From: JBBECE01 sp964574935 | GTDB taxonomy: Bacteria > Pseudomonadota > Alphaproteobacteria > Rhizobiales > Devosiaceae | DNA: 33,369 nucleotides | Reading direction: 5' to 3' | Assembly (NCBI GenBank): GCA_964574935.1 | Contig: CAZNOZ010000024.1 | Span: 1-33,369 of the forward strand | Shown here: positions 14,901 through 24,248 of the stretch, in pieces | Position numbering within the stretch: the stretch's first letter is position 1 | Layout: every line of letters begins with the position of its first letter | Program-made: the position numbers and the translations under genes | Notes under the pieces: model-generated | The model's database searches: none | What the model was told of the DNA's origin: nothing | Seen by the model: the letters and a program-made list of their open reading frames with translations, nothing else

Positions 14901-17900
14901 GAAGACGGACAAAGGCTGCGCTTGATCGCGCGGTGGACATGGCGATTTTTCGAGACCTTTGTCACCCCTGCCGACAACATGCTGCCCCCCGACAACTTTC
15001 AGGAGGACCCGAACCCGGTTGTCGCCCACCGGACTTCGCCGACCAACATCGGGCTGTACCTTCTTTCCGCCGTTGCGGCGCGTGATTTCGGCTGGGCGGG
15101 CGAGATCGACACCGTGGAGCGACTGGAGGCGGCATTTGCCAGCCTGCGCCGCCTGAAGCGGTTTAGAGGGCACTTTTTTAATTGGTACGACACGCGGCGA
15201 CTGCGAGTGCTCGATCCGGCGTATGTCTCTTCCGTCGATAGCGGCAATCTTGCCGGCCACCTGATCGCATTCTCCGCGGCATGCCGGGAGTGGATCGATG
15301 CGCCTCCAACCGCCAATACCCGCTCGGGCATGCTCGACAACCTGACCCTGGCGCGCCAAGCGCTTGATTCCATGCAAGTCTCGTCGTCAAACGCCGATGC
15401 CCTCGGCGCGCTTCTCTCCGGCATGCACTCACTGCTGATTGGGGTACAGGATCTGCCGCAGATATCGGCAAGGCTTGGCTGGTCGGCGGACAAGGCCGCC
15501 CGCTACGCCAGGAACATGGCGCCTCAATCGCACCGCGGCATTGTCCCTGATCTCGTTTTCTGGACAGAGGCGCTGGCCGCAGCGATCCGCGCTTTCGATC
15601 GAGACCGCGAGTGCACCAACAACACGCCGAGCAATATTGCCCACCGGCTGCGGGCGCTGGCCGACGAGGCGCACGCCATGGCGCTGTCGATGGATTTCGG
15701 GTTTCTGTTCGATCGAAAACGCAGGCTGCTCTCGATCGGCTATTCGCGCGCCGACAACACGCTGGACGAGAATTGCTACGATCTGTTGGCTTCCGAAGCA
15801 CGCTTGGCGAGCCTTTTCGCAATCGCCAAGGGCGATGTGACGACACGCCACTGGTTCCGGCTTGGCCGCACGGCGACACCGCTCGGGAACGGATCGGCAC
15901 TGATTTCGTGGTCCGGCTCGATGTTCGAGTATCTCATGCCGGCTCTGGTTATGCGCGCGCCAGAGGGCAGCTTGCTCGATGAGACGAGTCATCGGATCGT
16001 CACTCGACAACAGGAATACGCCCGCGCGTTGGGCATTCCTTGGGGCATTTCGGAATCCGCATACAACGCCCGCGACATTGAATTCACCTACCAATACTCC
16101 AATTTCGGCGTTCCTGGATTGGGGCTGAAGCGCGGCCTATCGGAAAACAGGGTGATCGCGCCCTATGCAACCGGCCTTGCCGCGATGATCGACCCGTTGG
16201 GCGCGCTTGAAAACTACGCCCGCATGGCTGCCCTGGGAGGCTTCGGTCCTTACGGCTTTTACGAGGCGCTCGACTTCACCCGCTCGCGGCTTCCGGATGG
16301 GCAGACCGTGGCCGTCGTACACAATGTCATGGCGCATCATCAGGGCATGACGGTTGTTGCCATCGCCAATACCCTTCTCGACGGTTGCATGCGTGAGCGT
16401 TTCCACAGCGACCCGCTGATCATGGCGAGCGAACTGCTTTTGCAGGAACGCACGCCACGACATGTGGCGATCGATCATCCGCGCGCCGAGGAAGTGATGG
16501 CGTCGGGCACCGAGACGCGGCGCAAGGCGCAAATCGTCAGACGTTTGCACGCGCCTGTCGCCGGTCCCCCGGTGACCCATATTTTGTCGAACGGCCATTA
16601 TTCCGTGATGCTCACAGCCACTGGCGGCGGCTATAGCCGCTGTGGCGACATCGCCGTGACCCGCTGGCACGAGGACGCCACACGCGACGATTCTGGCTCG
16701 TTTGTTGTCCTCAAGGACACCCGTTCGGGATCGGTCTGGTCACCCGCGGGCGCTCAATTGGGGCCGACACCCTCGCGTCAGGATGTGCTTTTCGCCGAGG
16801 ACCGAGCTGAATTTACTCGCACGGATGGTTCGCTGACAGCCAGCATGGACGTGCTTGTTTCAGGCGAGGACAACAGCGAGGTGCGGCGGATATCGCTCAC
16901 CAATACCGGCCGCAAATCCCGCGATATCGAGGTGACCTCCTACGCCGAACTCGTGATGACCACAACGTCCGCCGACGCAGCCCACCCAGCTTTCGCCAAA
17001 ATGTTCGTCGAGACCGAATACTTGCCGGAATTCGAGGCCCTGGTAGCCACGCGGCGGCGGCGTTCGCCGACCGAGCCCGAAATCTGGGCGGCGCATTTCG
17101 CCATTGCAGAAGGGGAATTAACTGCCGCGCCGCAATATGAAACGGACCGGCTGAAATTCCTCGGACGAGGTCGGTCATTCGCCAACGCCTTGGCCATTGT
17201 CGAAGATCACCCGCTTTCCAACACGGTCGGCACGGTCCTGGATCCGGTTTTTTCGCTGCGAAGGCGGATGAAGGTCGCACCAGGCGGGGTCGCCCGGGTA
17301 GCCTTTTGGACCGTACTCGCATCATCGCGCGCCGAGCTGATCAACCTCATAGACAAGCATCATGACCGCAACGCCTATGACCGGGCCAAGACCCTTGCTT
17401 GGACCCAGGCGCAAGTGCAGCTGCACCATCTGAATGTCGCGTCCGACGAAGCCGCAGACTTCCAGCGATTGGCTGCGCCGGTACTATACGCCGATGCTCG
17501 CTTCAGGGCATCGGACGCGGCCATAGCAGCCGGAGCCGGCCGGCAGTCCGCGCTTTGGCCTATGTCCATTTCGGGCGACAGGCCAATTGTGCTGCTGCGG
17601 GTTTCCGACATCGACGACATTGCGTTGGTGCGTCAACTGCTGCGTGCACATGAGTATTGGCGCATGAAGGGACTTGGCGCCGATCTAGTCATCTTGAATG
17701 ATCGATCAAGTTCCTATGTGCAGGATTTGCAGACGGCGATCGAGGCGGCCTTGCGATCCAGTCAGGCCAAGCCGCGACTCGGTGCCGAGGACCTTAGTGG
17801 TGAAGTCTACCTGCTTCGCGCCGATCTGATCAGTCGCGAGTCGAAAGCGCTGCTCGCCTCGGTGGCTCGGGTTGCGCTGGTCGCCCATCATGGATCGCTG

Positions 17901-20414
17901 GCGGAACAATTGGCGCGCCTGCCCGCAGCAGCGTCGTTGCCGCCTGCCGCACCGCTGCCGGCAGCAAGGAATGTCGCAGCGCCACCGACCGAACCAACGG
18001 TCCCGCTAGAGCTCTTCAACGGTTTTGGAGGTTTCGACAAGCACGGCACTGAGTACGTGACCTTCCTCGACGCTGACACGGAGACCCCAGCACCCTGGAT
18101 CAATGTCATCGCCAATCCTGGTTTCGGCTTTCAGGTCTCCGCGAGCGGCGCCGGCTACACCTGGGCCGAGAACAGCCGCGAAAACCAGCTGACATCTTGG
18201 TCCAACGATCCTGTCACCGACCCCTCGGGTGAGGCCATCTTTGTCAAGGATGAGGACAGCGGCGCTTTGTGGAGCCCCACCGCTCAGCCGATCCGAGACG
18301 GGGGCAGCTATGTCACTCGCCATGGATTCGGCTACAGCCGGTTCGCGCATGCGGCAAACGGCATTGCGGCCGATCTTTTGCAGTTTGTGCCGCTGGCTGA
18401 CCCGGTCAAAATCTCCCGCTTGATCCTGACCAACTGTTCCGGTCGAACGCGCCATCTGTCCGTCACCTCCTATGCGGAATGGGTACTCGGTACTTCCCGC
18501 GGCGCGTCGGGCCCATTTGTCATCAGCGAGCTGGACAGCGAAACCGGCGCCCTGTTCGCCCGCAAGCCTTGGAACACGGCATTCCCTGGCCGCGTTGCCT
18601 TTGCCGATCTTGGAGGCCGTCAAACGGAATGGACAGCGGATCGGACCGAGTTTATCGGACGCTTTGGTCGACTCGATCGTCCGGCCGCCCTTTCCGGCAA
18701 CCAGGCGCTGTCAGGCTCATCGGGAGCTGGCCTTGATCCCTGCGCGGCGCTGCAGCGCAAGATCGTCCTTCGGGCAGGTGAGAGTGTCGAGGTCGTCGCG
18801 TTTCTCGGTCAATGCGGTTCGATCGATGCGGCACGTGCCCTCATCGCCCGCTATCGGACCGCAGATCTCGACGCCGCGCTGGCGGACGTCACGCAGCATT
18901 GGTCCGATGTACTCGGCGCCATTCAGGTGAAGACGCCCGACCGGGCGATGGACATCATGCTCAATGGCTGGCTGCTCTACCAGACGCTGGCCTGCCGCAT
19001 CTGGGCCCGATCGGGTTTTTACCAGGCGAGCGGTGCTTATGGCTTCCGCGACCAGTTGCAGGACGGCATGGCGCTGACCTTCGCCCGGCCGGCCGAGACG
19101 CGGCGTCATATCCTGCGCGCCGCGGGACGACAATTCGTCGAGGGCGATGTCCAGCACTGGTGGCTGCCGCATTCCGGCCAGGGCGTGCGCACCCGCATCT
19201 CGGATGACCGCGTGTGGCTGGGGTTTGCAGTCGCCACCTATATCGGCGCGACAGGCGATGCAGCCATTCTCGACGAAGCAGTGCGTTTCCTTGAGGGACC
19301 GCTCCTGATTGATGGCGAGCACGATGCGTTTTTTGAGCCTGGTTTTGCGAAGGAGTCCGCCAGCCTTTTCGATCATTGTGCGCGCGGGCTCGATCAATGC
19401 CTTGAATTGACCGGCGCCAACGGCCTGCCATTGATCGGAACCGGCGACTGGAACGACGGTATGAACCGCGTGGGCGAAAATGGCGAAGGAACGAGCGTGT
19501 GGCTGGGCTGGTTGCTCCTGCGCACGATCGCGCTGTTCGCGCCCCTTGCCGAAAGCCGCGATCCGGTGCGCGCGGCACGCTGGAAGGCGCATGCGGCTTC
19601 GGTGCGTGCAGCGCTGGAAAGCTCGGCCTGGGACGGCGCATGGTATCGCCGCGCCACTTTTGACGATGGCAGCTGGTTGGGCTCCGCCGACAGCGACGCA
19701 TGCAGGATCGATTCCATCGCCCAGTCATGGGCGGTGCTGTCGGGCGCTGCGGACAAGACCCGAGCCAAGACGGCGATGGCATCTCTGGCAAAGCACCTGA
19801 TCCGCACGGAAGAGAAACTGGCGCTGCTGTTCACACCACCATTCGATGACGAGAGCCTTCGCGATCCGGGCTATGTCAAAGGCTATCCGCCGGGGCTCAG
19901 GGAAAACGGCGGGCAATACTCCCACGCCACCATGTGGGCGATTCTGGCTTTTGCCGAGTTGGGCGCAACGGAAAAGGCACATGCGCTGTTTGCATTGGTC
20001 AATCCGATCAATCATGCGCTTACGGCATCTACCGCTGATCGCTACAAGGTTGAGCCCTATGTCGTGGCCGCCGACGTCTATTCAGTCGACCCGCATGTCG
20101 GCCGCGGTGGCTGGACTTGGTACACGGGGTCGGCTGGCTGGATGCAAAGGGCCGGAATCGAGGGCATTCTCGGCATTCGTCGCGAAGGTAGTTCTCTGGT
20201 GATCAGTCCGTGCATCCCCAAGGACTGGCCGGGGTTCGAGGCGCGCATCAAACTGGGTGGATCGGACTACGACATCCGCGTGGTCCAACCAACCGCTGCG
20301 AAGAGCACTCGAACACGAGCTACTCTTGATGGTCGGAACCTGCCTGTGAGCAAGAGAGGGGTCGTCCACGTCGAGCTCGATGGTTCGTGGCACCGTCTCG
20401 AGATCGATTTGTGA
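11913..20414 (+). CDS. ndvB: Cyclic beta-1,2-glucan synthase (NdvB/ChvB)
   Basis: The 2833-residue enzyme builds cyclic beta-1,2-glucans from UDP-glucose at the inner membrane; these periplasmic glucans serve osmotic adaptation and host interaction in rhizobia, Agrobacterium and Brucella. The length matches the family. An N-terminal region holds EEHIREIREDLPPAYYRQLP. Membrane segments lie near residues 410-457, 814-860 and 940-990. The GT84 glycosyltransferase has DSDTRLPRD near 628 and QRQHRWTRGDW near 772. A glycoamylase-like domain is near 1330-1540 (GISESAYN, MAHHQGM). Two GH94-type beta-sandwich regions precede the GH94 catalytic domain, whose GTGDWNDGMN near 2511 contains the expected catalytic Asp; this domain controls chain length. 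The start at 11913 has AGGAC about 6 bases upstream. No frameshift is seen. It lies next to stress genes and nhaA rather than an exporter; no ndvA-type ABC transporter is in the window. Confidence 0.97.
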   Translation: MNLYAPLDFRRRLRNSPWDDTAPVREEQFGVERLEMHARTLAAAQPVTTSPPNVASLQARLNKNAQVLLACYRASAGELEANRDVVPAAEWLLDNYHLVEEHIREIREDLPPAYYRQLPKLAEGPFVGYPRVFGLAWAFVAHTDSHFDPDTLRRFVCAYQRVQPLTIGELWAVPITLRVVLIENLRRLADQITAGRLSRGEADSLADRVLLAGLSPDIAIARMASAPLPELFAAQFAKRLRGHDSAKTPTVAWLEERLAGQHSSIDEVVLHAQQRLGASNVTVRNIITSLRLISNIDWADVFESVSLVDARLREASHFAEMDFPTRDLYRGAVEELAHGSTFAEIDIAETALKLSADALLEPSDGIDPERLADPGYFLLAEGRRILERKIGFKAPARLLMQRISLRLGIGGYVASIFLFSAMLLGLAFWALGVSSMGWVALLAIAAFVPATEVATAFFNRAVTWSFGASRLPGLELKDGIPASLRTLIVIPSLLTSRKDLLDQIEQLEVHHLSGPGGDLSFALLLDGLDADQETAEGEEALVAEGLAAIEQLNELHGPGPGGKRFLLLHRRRLFNTSENKWMGWERKRGKLHELNKLLRGAADTSFVSAAGGAPSLPEGVKYVITLDSDTRLPRDTALRLVGKMAHPLNRPRFSADLQRVVGGYGILQPRVTPSLPGIREGSIFQRVFSAPGGIDPYAAAISDVYQDLFGEGSYTGKGIYDVDAFEASLADRIPDNALLSHDLFEGIFARAGLVSDVEVVDDFPSRYDVACQRQHRWTRGDWQLLPWVLGRHGKSRSVTDVGLAKILDNLRRSLLAPALLLSLGLTWLLPMPSALLATAFVLAGFALPAFFAPLFALLPPHAGIRLDSHLHALGNEMKLAASQTALSIAFLPDQAWRMGDAIFRTLVRRYFTHQHLLQWTTAAQSTSGQQLNARGFYQSMAGGTGLGLGAAFGASHFAPASLPLAIAFALLWSAAPAIALWVSRSPTPAKTLLLAPEDGQRLRLIARWTWRFFETFVTPADNMLPPDNFQEDPNPVVAHRTSPTNIGLYLLSAVAARDFGWAGEIDTVERLEAAFASLRRLKRFRGHFFNWYDTRRLRVLDPAYVSSVDSGNLAGHLIAFSAACREWIDAPPTANTRSGMLDNLTLARQALDSMQVSSSNADALGALLSGMHSLLIGVQDLPQISARLGWSADKAARYARNMAPQSHRGIVPDLVFWTEALAAAIRAFDRDRECTNNTPSNIAHRLRALADEAHAMALSMDFGFLFDRKRRLLSIGYSRADNTLDENCYDLLASEARLASLFAIAKGDVTTRHWFRLGRTATPLGNGSALISWSGSMFEYLMPALVMRAPEGSLLDETSHRIVTRQQEYARALGIPWGISESAYNARDIEFTYQYSNFGVPGLGLKRGLSENRVIAPYATGLAAMIDPLGALENYARMAALGGFGPYGFYEALDFTRSRLPDGQTVAVVHNVMAHHQGMTVVAIANTLLDGCMRERFHSDPLIMASELLLQERTPRHVAIDHPRAEEVMASGTETRRKAQIVRRLHAPVAGPPVTHILSNGHYSVMLTATGGGYSRCGDIAVTRWHEDATRDDSGSFVVLKDTRSGSVWSPAGAQLGPTPSRQDVLFAEDRAEFTRTDGSLTASMDVLVSGEDNSEVRRISLTNTGRKSRDIEVTSYAELVMTTTSADAAHPAFAKMFVETEYLPEFEALVATRRRRSPTEPEIWAAHFAIAEGELTAAPQYETDRLKFLGRGRSFANALAIVEDHPLSNTVGTVLDPVFSLRRRMKVAPGGVARVAFWTVLASSRAELINLIDKHHDRNAYDRAKTLAWTQAQVQLHHLNVASDEAADFQRLAAPVLYADARFRASDAAIAAGAGRQSALWPMSISGDRPIVLLRVSDIDDIALVRQLLRAHEYWRMKGLGADLVILNDRSSSYVQDLQTAIEAALRSSQAKPRLGAEDLSGEVYLLRADLISRESKALLASVARVALVAHHGSLAEQLARLPAAASLPPAAPLPAARNVAAPPTEPTVPLELFNGFGGFDKHGTEYVTFLDADTETPAPWINVIANPGFGFQVSASGAGYTWAENSRENQLTSWSNDPVTDPSGEAIFVKDEDSGALWSPTAQPIRDGGSYVTRHGFGYSRFAHAANGIAADLLQFVPLADPVKISRLILTNCSGRTRHLSVTSYAEWVLGTSRGASGPFVISELDSETGALFARKPWNTAFPGRVAFADLGGRQTEWTADRTEFIGRFGRLDRPAALSGNQALSGSSGAGLDPCAALQRKIVLRAGESVEVVAFLGQCGSIDAARALIARYRTADLDAALADVTQHWSDVLGAIQVKTPDRAMDIMLNGWLLYQTLACRIWARSGFYQASGAYGFRDQLQDGMALTFARPAETRRHILRAAGRQFVEGDVQHWWLPHSGQGVRTRISDDRVWLGFAVATYIGATGDAAILDEAVRFLEGPLLIDGEHDAFFEPGFAKESASLFDHCARGLDQCLELTGANGLPLIGTGDWNDGMNRVGENGEGTSVWLGWLLLRTIALFAPLAESRDPVRAARWKAHAASVRAALESSAWDGAWYRRATFDDGSWLGSADSDACRIDSIAQSWAVLSGAADKTRAKTAMASLAKHLIRTEEKLALLFTPPFDDESLRDPGYVKGYPPGLRENGGQYSHATMWAILAFAELGATEKAHALFALVNPINHALTASTADRYKVEPYVVAADVYSVDPHVGRGGWTWYTGSAGWMQRAGIEGILGIRREGSSLVISPCIPKDWPGFEARIKLGGSDYDIRVVQPTAAKSTRTRATLDGRNLPVSKRGVVHVELDGSWHRLEIDL

Positions 20415-20439
20415 ACCAGCGTATGCAAGAGACGCTCGC

Positions 20440-20673
20440 CTATTCGGTCAGTTCTGCCGGAAGTGTGCCCTTGCGGAATAGGATGACCGGTTCGTCGTAG
20501 CAATCGGTTTCCAGATCGACGTCCTGAGAAAAGGCAACGACGCCGCCACGTATCATCGAGATGCGTTCGGCTGCGGCGATCGCCGATTCCGCACTGGGCG
20601 CGGCTTGTTGCTGATCGGCAACCAGGGCGCGCCCTTTGAGGCGGAAACTTTGAACTCCGTACCTGACGGTCAC
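20440..20673 (-). CDS. Small conserved hypothetical protein
   Basis: From GTG at 20673 (GGGG upstream) the gene encodes 77 residues: a short strand (TVRYGVQSFRLKGRALVADQ), an Ala-rich helix (APSAESAIAAAERISMIRGG) and a strand with an acidic patch (VVAFSQDVDLETDCYDEPVI). It resembles unnamed small proteins of rhizobia. The reading frame extends to a TTG at 20697, but that start has no ribosome-binding site. It is convergent with ndvB, 25 bp apart. An inverted repeat GCAAATT/AATTTGC (20723-20729, 20745-20751) lies about 50 bp upstream and could be an operator. The rest of the gap to 20944 shows nothing. Confidence 0.6.
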   Translation of the reverse strand: MTVRYGVQSFRLKGRALVADQQQAAPSAESAIAAAERISMIRGGVVAFSQDVDLETDCYDEPVILFRKGTLPAELTE

Positions 20674-20944
20674 TACGGCCCCGAATGCAAAACACAAACT
20701 AGCGCGTCCGGCCGAGTCGCTGGCAAATTTCGGCCGAACAGTGCAATTTGCTGCAAACTAAACCCACGCGTGACTGACCTTCCCTCGATCACTCGGTCCG
20801 GTCTGATTTCTGGAAAAGGGGGGACGATCGAACCTCGGAGAAGAACACTCCGGTCCGAACAAACCGTCTCCAAGCTCCCATAGGTTGACGTTCTCTTGGC
20901 CAGAGCCGTCTCCGGCTACGTTCTCGCATGGTCGCTTCGGCTAG

Positions 20945-22276
20945 TTAAGCCTCTCGGGCGCCCTCCGGGCCCTTTCGAAGCGTCAGCCACGACAGGATCA
21001 ACAGCCCAACCGTCGCTGAGCAAACTGAACCTGTCAGTATCCCGATTTTGGCCGCATCCAGCATGGTAGCGGAGTATGCCAAGCCGGCAATAAACAGCGA
21101 CATGGTGAACCCGATTCCCGTCAGGAACGATCCAGCCAAGAGGTACCACCAGCCGAGCTCAGAAGGCCGGCTGGCCAGCCGGGACTGCACAGCCAAGAAA
21201 GAAAATAGCATCACCCCCACCGGCTTTCCCGCGACCAATCCCGCGACGACGGCCACCGATACGGGCTGGCCTACATCCGCAGCCGAAATGTCCACCCCAG
21301 CGTTTGCCAGAGCAAAAAGCGGCATGATGGCGAAGCTCGCCCATGGGTGAATGAGAATTTCAAGACGCTCCACCGGTGAAAGCGCTTCGGTTAGCGCGAC
21401 GCCAGCGCGGCGAAGGTCTCGACGCTCTCTGGAATCTCCGCTCCAGCGCTCCCCCGTTGGATAGGTGAGTAGGCGCGTGAGAATACCTCTGAGCCGCGCG
21501 TCCCGAACCCACGCGCGGCTGGGCGTCATCAATCCAAGAAGTACGCCGGATACCGTCGCATGGACGCCGGACGCATCGAAGCAAAGCCACACCACCACCC
21601 CTGCCAGAAAATAGACTGGGATGCTTCGGATTCCGATCCGCGCCGCGCCTGCGACTGCGGCCAAGCCAACGGCAGCGCCGAGAAGTGCGCTCCAGTCCAT
21701 AGGCCCGCCGTACCCGATTGCCACGACGAGGATGGCTCCCACATCATCGAAAATGGCCAGCGATAAAAGAAAAAGACGCAGGCTCGCGGGGATGCGTGCG
21801 CCGAACAAGGCCAGGCACCCGACCACAAATGCCGTATCCGTTGCCATGACTGTTCCCCAGCCATGAGAGCCGGGCTGTCCGCCGATCAACGCGACGTATA
21901 GGAGCACCGGTATGAGCATACCACCCAGCGCGCCCGCAAAGGGCAATGCAGCAACGCGAAGGTGGCGCAGCTCTCCAAGAACAAGTTCTCTCTTCAGCTC
22001 TAAAGAGACCACGAAGAAGAACAAGCTCATCAACCCATCGTTAATCCAGTGCTGCAATGTCCGACTGAAGTCTAGCGAACCGAAGTGCAAACCGATCGGT
22101 ATCTGCCAGAATCCAAGGAACGCGGCCGACACCGGTGAATTGGCAAGCACCAATGCGACGACTGCCGCCCCTAGGAGAAGCAAGCCTGACGCCGCCTCAA
22201 TCCTAAAAAAATGGCCAAATGGTCGAGTTAGCCGCTCAACCAGCTCACTCGGGAGCCCAGTGTCGTTTTGAGCCAT
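20945..22276 (-). CDS. nhaA: Na+/H+ antiporter NhaA
   Basis: The 443-residue membrane protein exchanges sodium for protons across the inner membrane and protects against salt and alkaline stress. Family marks are clear: SLFFFVVSLELKRELVLGEL, MATDTAFVVG with the conserved Asp, and LAIFDDVGAILVVA with the paired aspartates that bind the ion. C-terminal helices GIGFTMSLFIAGLAY complete the fold. The loop before IHPWASFAIMPLFALANAGV is longer and more charged than in E. coli NhaA. The start at 22276 (MAQNDTGLP) is chosen because the 36 codons upstream are Arg-rich and unlike the family. It stands alone on the minus strand. Confidence 0.96.
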   Translation of the reverse strand: MAQNDTGLPSELVERLTRPFGHFFRIEAASGLLLLGAAVVALVLANSPVSAAFLGFWQIPIGLHFGSLDFSRTLQHWINDGLMSLFFFVVSLELKRELVLGELRHLRVAALPFAGALGGMLIPVLLYVALIGGQPGSHGWGTVMATDTAFVVGCLALFGARIPASLRLFLLSLAIFDDVGAILVVAIGYGGPMDWSALLGAAVGLAAVAGAARIGIRSIPVYFLAGVVVWLCFDASGVHATVSGVLLGLMTPSRAWVRDARLRGILTRLLTYPTGERWSGDSRERRDLRRAGVALTEALSPVERLEILIHPWASFAIMPLFALANAGVDISAADVGQPVSVAVVAGLVAGKPVGVMLFSFLAVQSRLASRPSELGWWYLLAGSFLTGIGFTMSLFIAGLAYSATMLDAAKIGILTGSVCSATVGLLILSWLTLRKGPEGAREA

Positions 22277-22481
22277 TCGCGAACCGCTGCGTGCCAAGTT
22301 GATGTTTCGCGGAACCGCGACATGCCACCTGGTGGCCGGGGCGCGGCATCGCGACGCCGAACAGCCCTGGATCTTGCGCCGCACGCATCCAAGCCGATTC
22401 CTGACAGTCCTGTGAGCGCCAGACGCTACCTAACCAAACGCTAGCACGGGAGAACCAAGTGTCGCCACAACCTGGAGGCGG

Positions 22482-22953
22482 TCAGAAGTGACGGGCGCAA
22501 GGCTGCCCGACTTTGGAATTGGGCACATGGGGCATACTTGTGCGCTCCGCTCCGGGACATACACCGAGAATGTCCGGACAGGGTGATCCGTTGGCAGCCC
22601 TACCTACGGTTCGTATGGACAGAGATTTCACCGCCGACGAGCCCTTGAGTTCCACGTATTGGACCTCGTCGATGCGCTCGAGGAGATCTCCTGGAGTGTG
22701 CAGGAGTCGGTCCGTGACCTGAAGCGTCACCACAGACGCCCCAAGGCAGGTCGCGCCGGCATACCTTCAACGATCTAGTAGGTCTCCAGGCGGGTTCGAG
22801 TTCCACCGTGGGTGTCTCGCGGGAAAACAGCGCTGCCAGCAGCGCTTTCGCGATTTCCCATTCGGCAAGCGCCGACATCTCAACTGGCGCCAAAAGGCGT
22901 ACTAAAAGCTGATTCCGATGGAAGACGCGCCGTCGTTGATACGGCCCAGCCAA
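22482..22953 (-). pseudogene. Possible degraded coding sequence
   Basis: Two adjacent minus-strand frames look protein-like and appear joined by a frameshift near 22740. The upstream one contains LLVRLLAPVEMSALAEWEIA and ALLAALFSRETPTVELEP. The downstream one contains VVTLQVTDRLLHTPGDLLER and IDEVQYVELKGSSAVKSL. I cannot name a family. There is no ribosome-binding site. The region lies between nhaA and the right tRNA, where an island integrase would be expected, but it shows no recombinase motif. The remainder of 22277-23062 shows no gene. Confidence 0.25.
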
Positions 22954-23062
22954 ATCTCACCTATCGCCAATATCGGTGGCGTGCGAGGCCAGAAGTTTGG
23001 CGATTGCGAGACTAGTCCGTGACTAGGTTTGCGCCAATAAGATTGTAAACCTTTGAAAAGAT

Positions 23063-23138
<76 letters not shown>

Positions 23139-23271
23139 CGCCATCCGGCGCGCGAAGCGGTATCAAACGCGCCGATCACTGTCCAGTTGGGGGCCCGGCC
23201 CTTCAAATCAAGCTCCCCAGCCACTAAGGTCTGCCCGCCGCCACTCCAACCGACCGACCGGACATTCTCAG

Positions 23272-24246
23272 GTGTTCAACGAAGACTTCCCTCGAGCCGC
23301 CCTCGACGGGCTCGCGCAATACGGCCCCGCCGTTCTCTCCGCGGCCATCGTCATGATCGTCGGCTGGTTCCTGTCCAAATGGCTCAGCCGTTTGGTGATT
23401 CAGGCCATTCCCGCCCGCCGCGCCTTCGACGACACCATCCGGCCGCTCACCGCCCAGATCGTCCGCTACGGCATTTTGATCTTCGCCATCGTCATCGCGC
23501 TCGGCGAACTGGGCGTTCAGACGACCTCGATCCTGGCGGTCCTCGGCGCCGCCGGTCTCGCCATCGCCCTGGCCCTTCAGGAGACGCTCAGAAACCTCGC
23601 CGCCGGCATCATGCTCATCTGGCTGCGCCCCCTCAAGGCTGGCGAATATATCGACGCCGAGGGCGCCGCCGGCACCGTCATGGAAATCGGCATCTTCGCG
23701 ACCCGCCTGCGCAGCGCCGAGGGAATCTATGTCTTCGTGCCCAACGACAAGATCTGGGGCGCCACCATCACCAACTACTCGCGCGACCCCTCCCGCCGCT
23801 TCGACTTCATCGTCGGCATCGCCTACCAGGCCGACATCGCCCGCGCCCGCGAAATCCTGCTCGACATCGCCCATCAGGACACGCGCATCCTCAAAGACCC
23901 CGAGCCGGTCGTCTACGTCGACAATCTCGGCGATTCATCGGTCAACGTGATGCTGCGGGTGTGGATCGGGACCAACGACTACTGGGACGTACGCCTGAAC
24001 ATTTCCGAGAAGGCCAAGCTCGGCTTCGACCAGGCCGGCATCGAAATTCCGTTCCCGCAGATCACCCTCAACGCCCCCGCCGGCGAAACGCCCCTGCTCG
24101 TGGTCGGCGAGGGAAGGGACAAATCCGCCGGCGGCTCGCCGGCCAAACCCTCCAGCCCCGCCCGCGGCCCGGCCAAACCCGCCGCCGCCCGGAAAACAAC
24201 ACCGCGCAAGCGCACCCCGCGCGCCGCGCCGTCTGAGGAAGAGTGA
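23272..24246 (+). CDS. MscS-family mechanosensitive channel
   Basis: The 324-residue protein has three N-terminal membrane helices. The third is the pore helix (LAVLGAAGLAIALALQETLR, small-residue pattern typical of MscS TM3). The cytoplasmic beta domain (RPLKAGEYIDAEGAAGTVME; VFVPNDKIWGATITNYSRDP) and alpha/beta domain follow. The last 50 residues form a Pro/Ala/Lys-rich tail that is not part of the core fold. MscS channels open under membrane tension and release solutes on hypo-osmotic shock. The start is GTG at 23272, which gives a full first helix. The stop overlaps a GTG of the aldo/keto reductase frame and is 2 bp from its ATG, so the two genes form an operon. Confidence 0.93.
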   Translation: MFNEDFPRAALDGLAQYGPAVLSAAIVMIVGWFLSKWLSRLVIQAIPARRAFDDTIRPLTAQIVRYGILIFAIVIALGELGVQTTSILAVLGAAGLAIALALQETLRNLAAGIMLIWLRPLKAGEYIDAEGAAGTVMEIGIFATRLRSAEGIYVFVPNDKIWGATITNYSRDPSRRFDFIVGIAYQADIARAREILLDIAHQDTRILKDPEPVVYVDNLGDSSVNVMLRVWIGTNDYWDVRLNISEKAKLGFDQAGIEIPFPQITLNAPAGETPLLVVGEGRDKSAGGSPAKPSSPARGPAKPAAARKTTPRKRTPRAAPSEEE

Positions 24247-24248
24247 CC

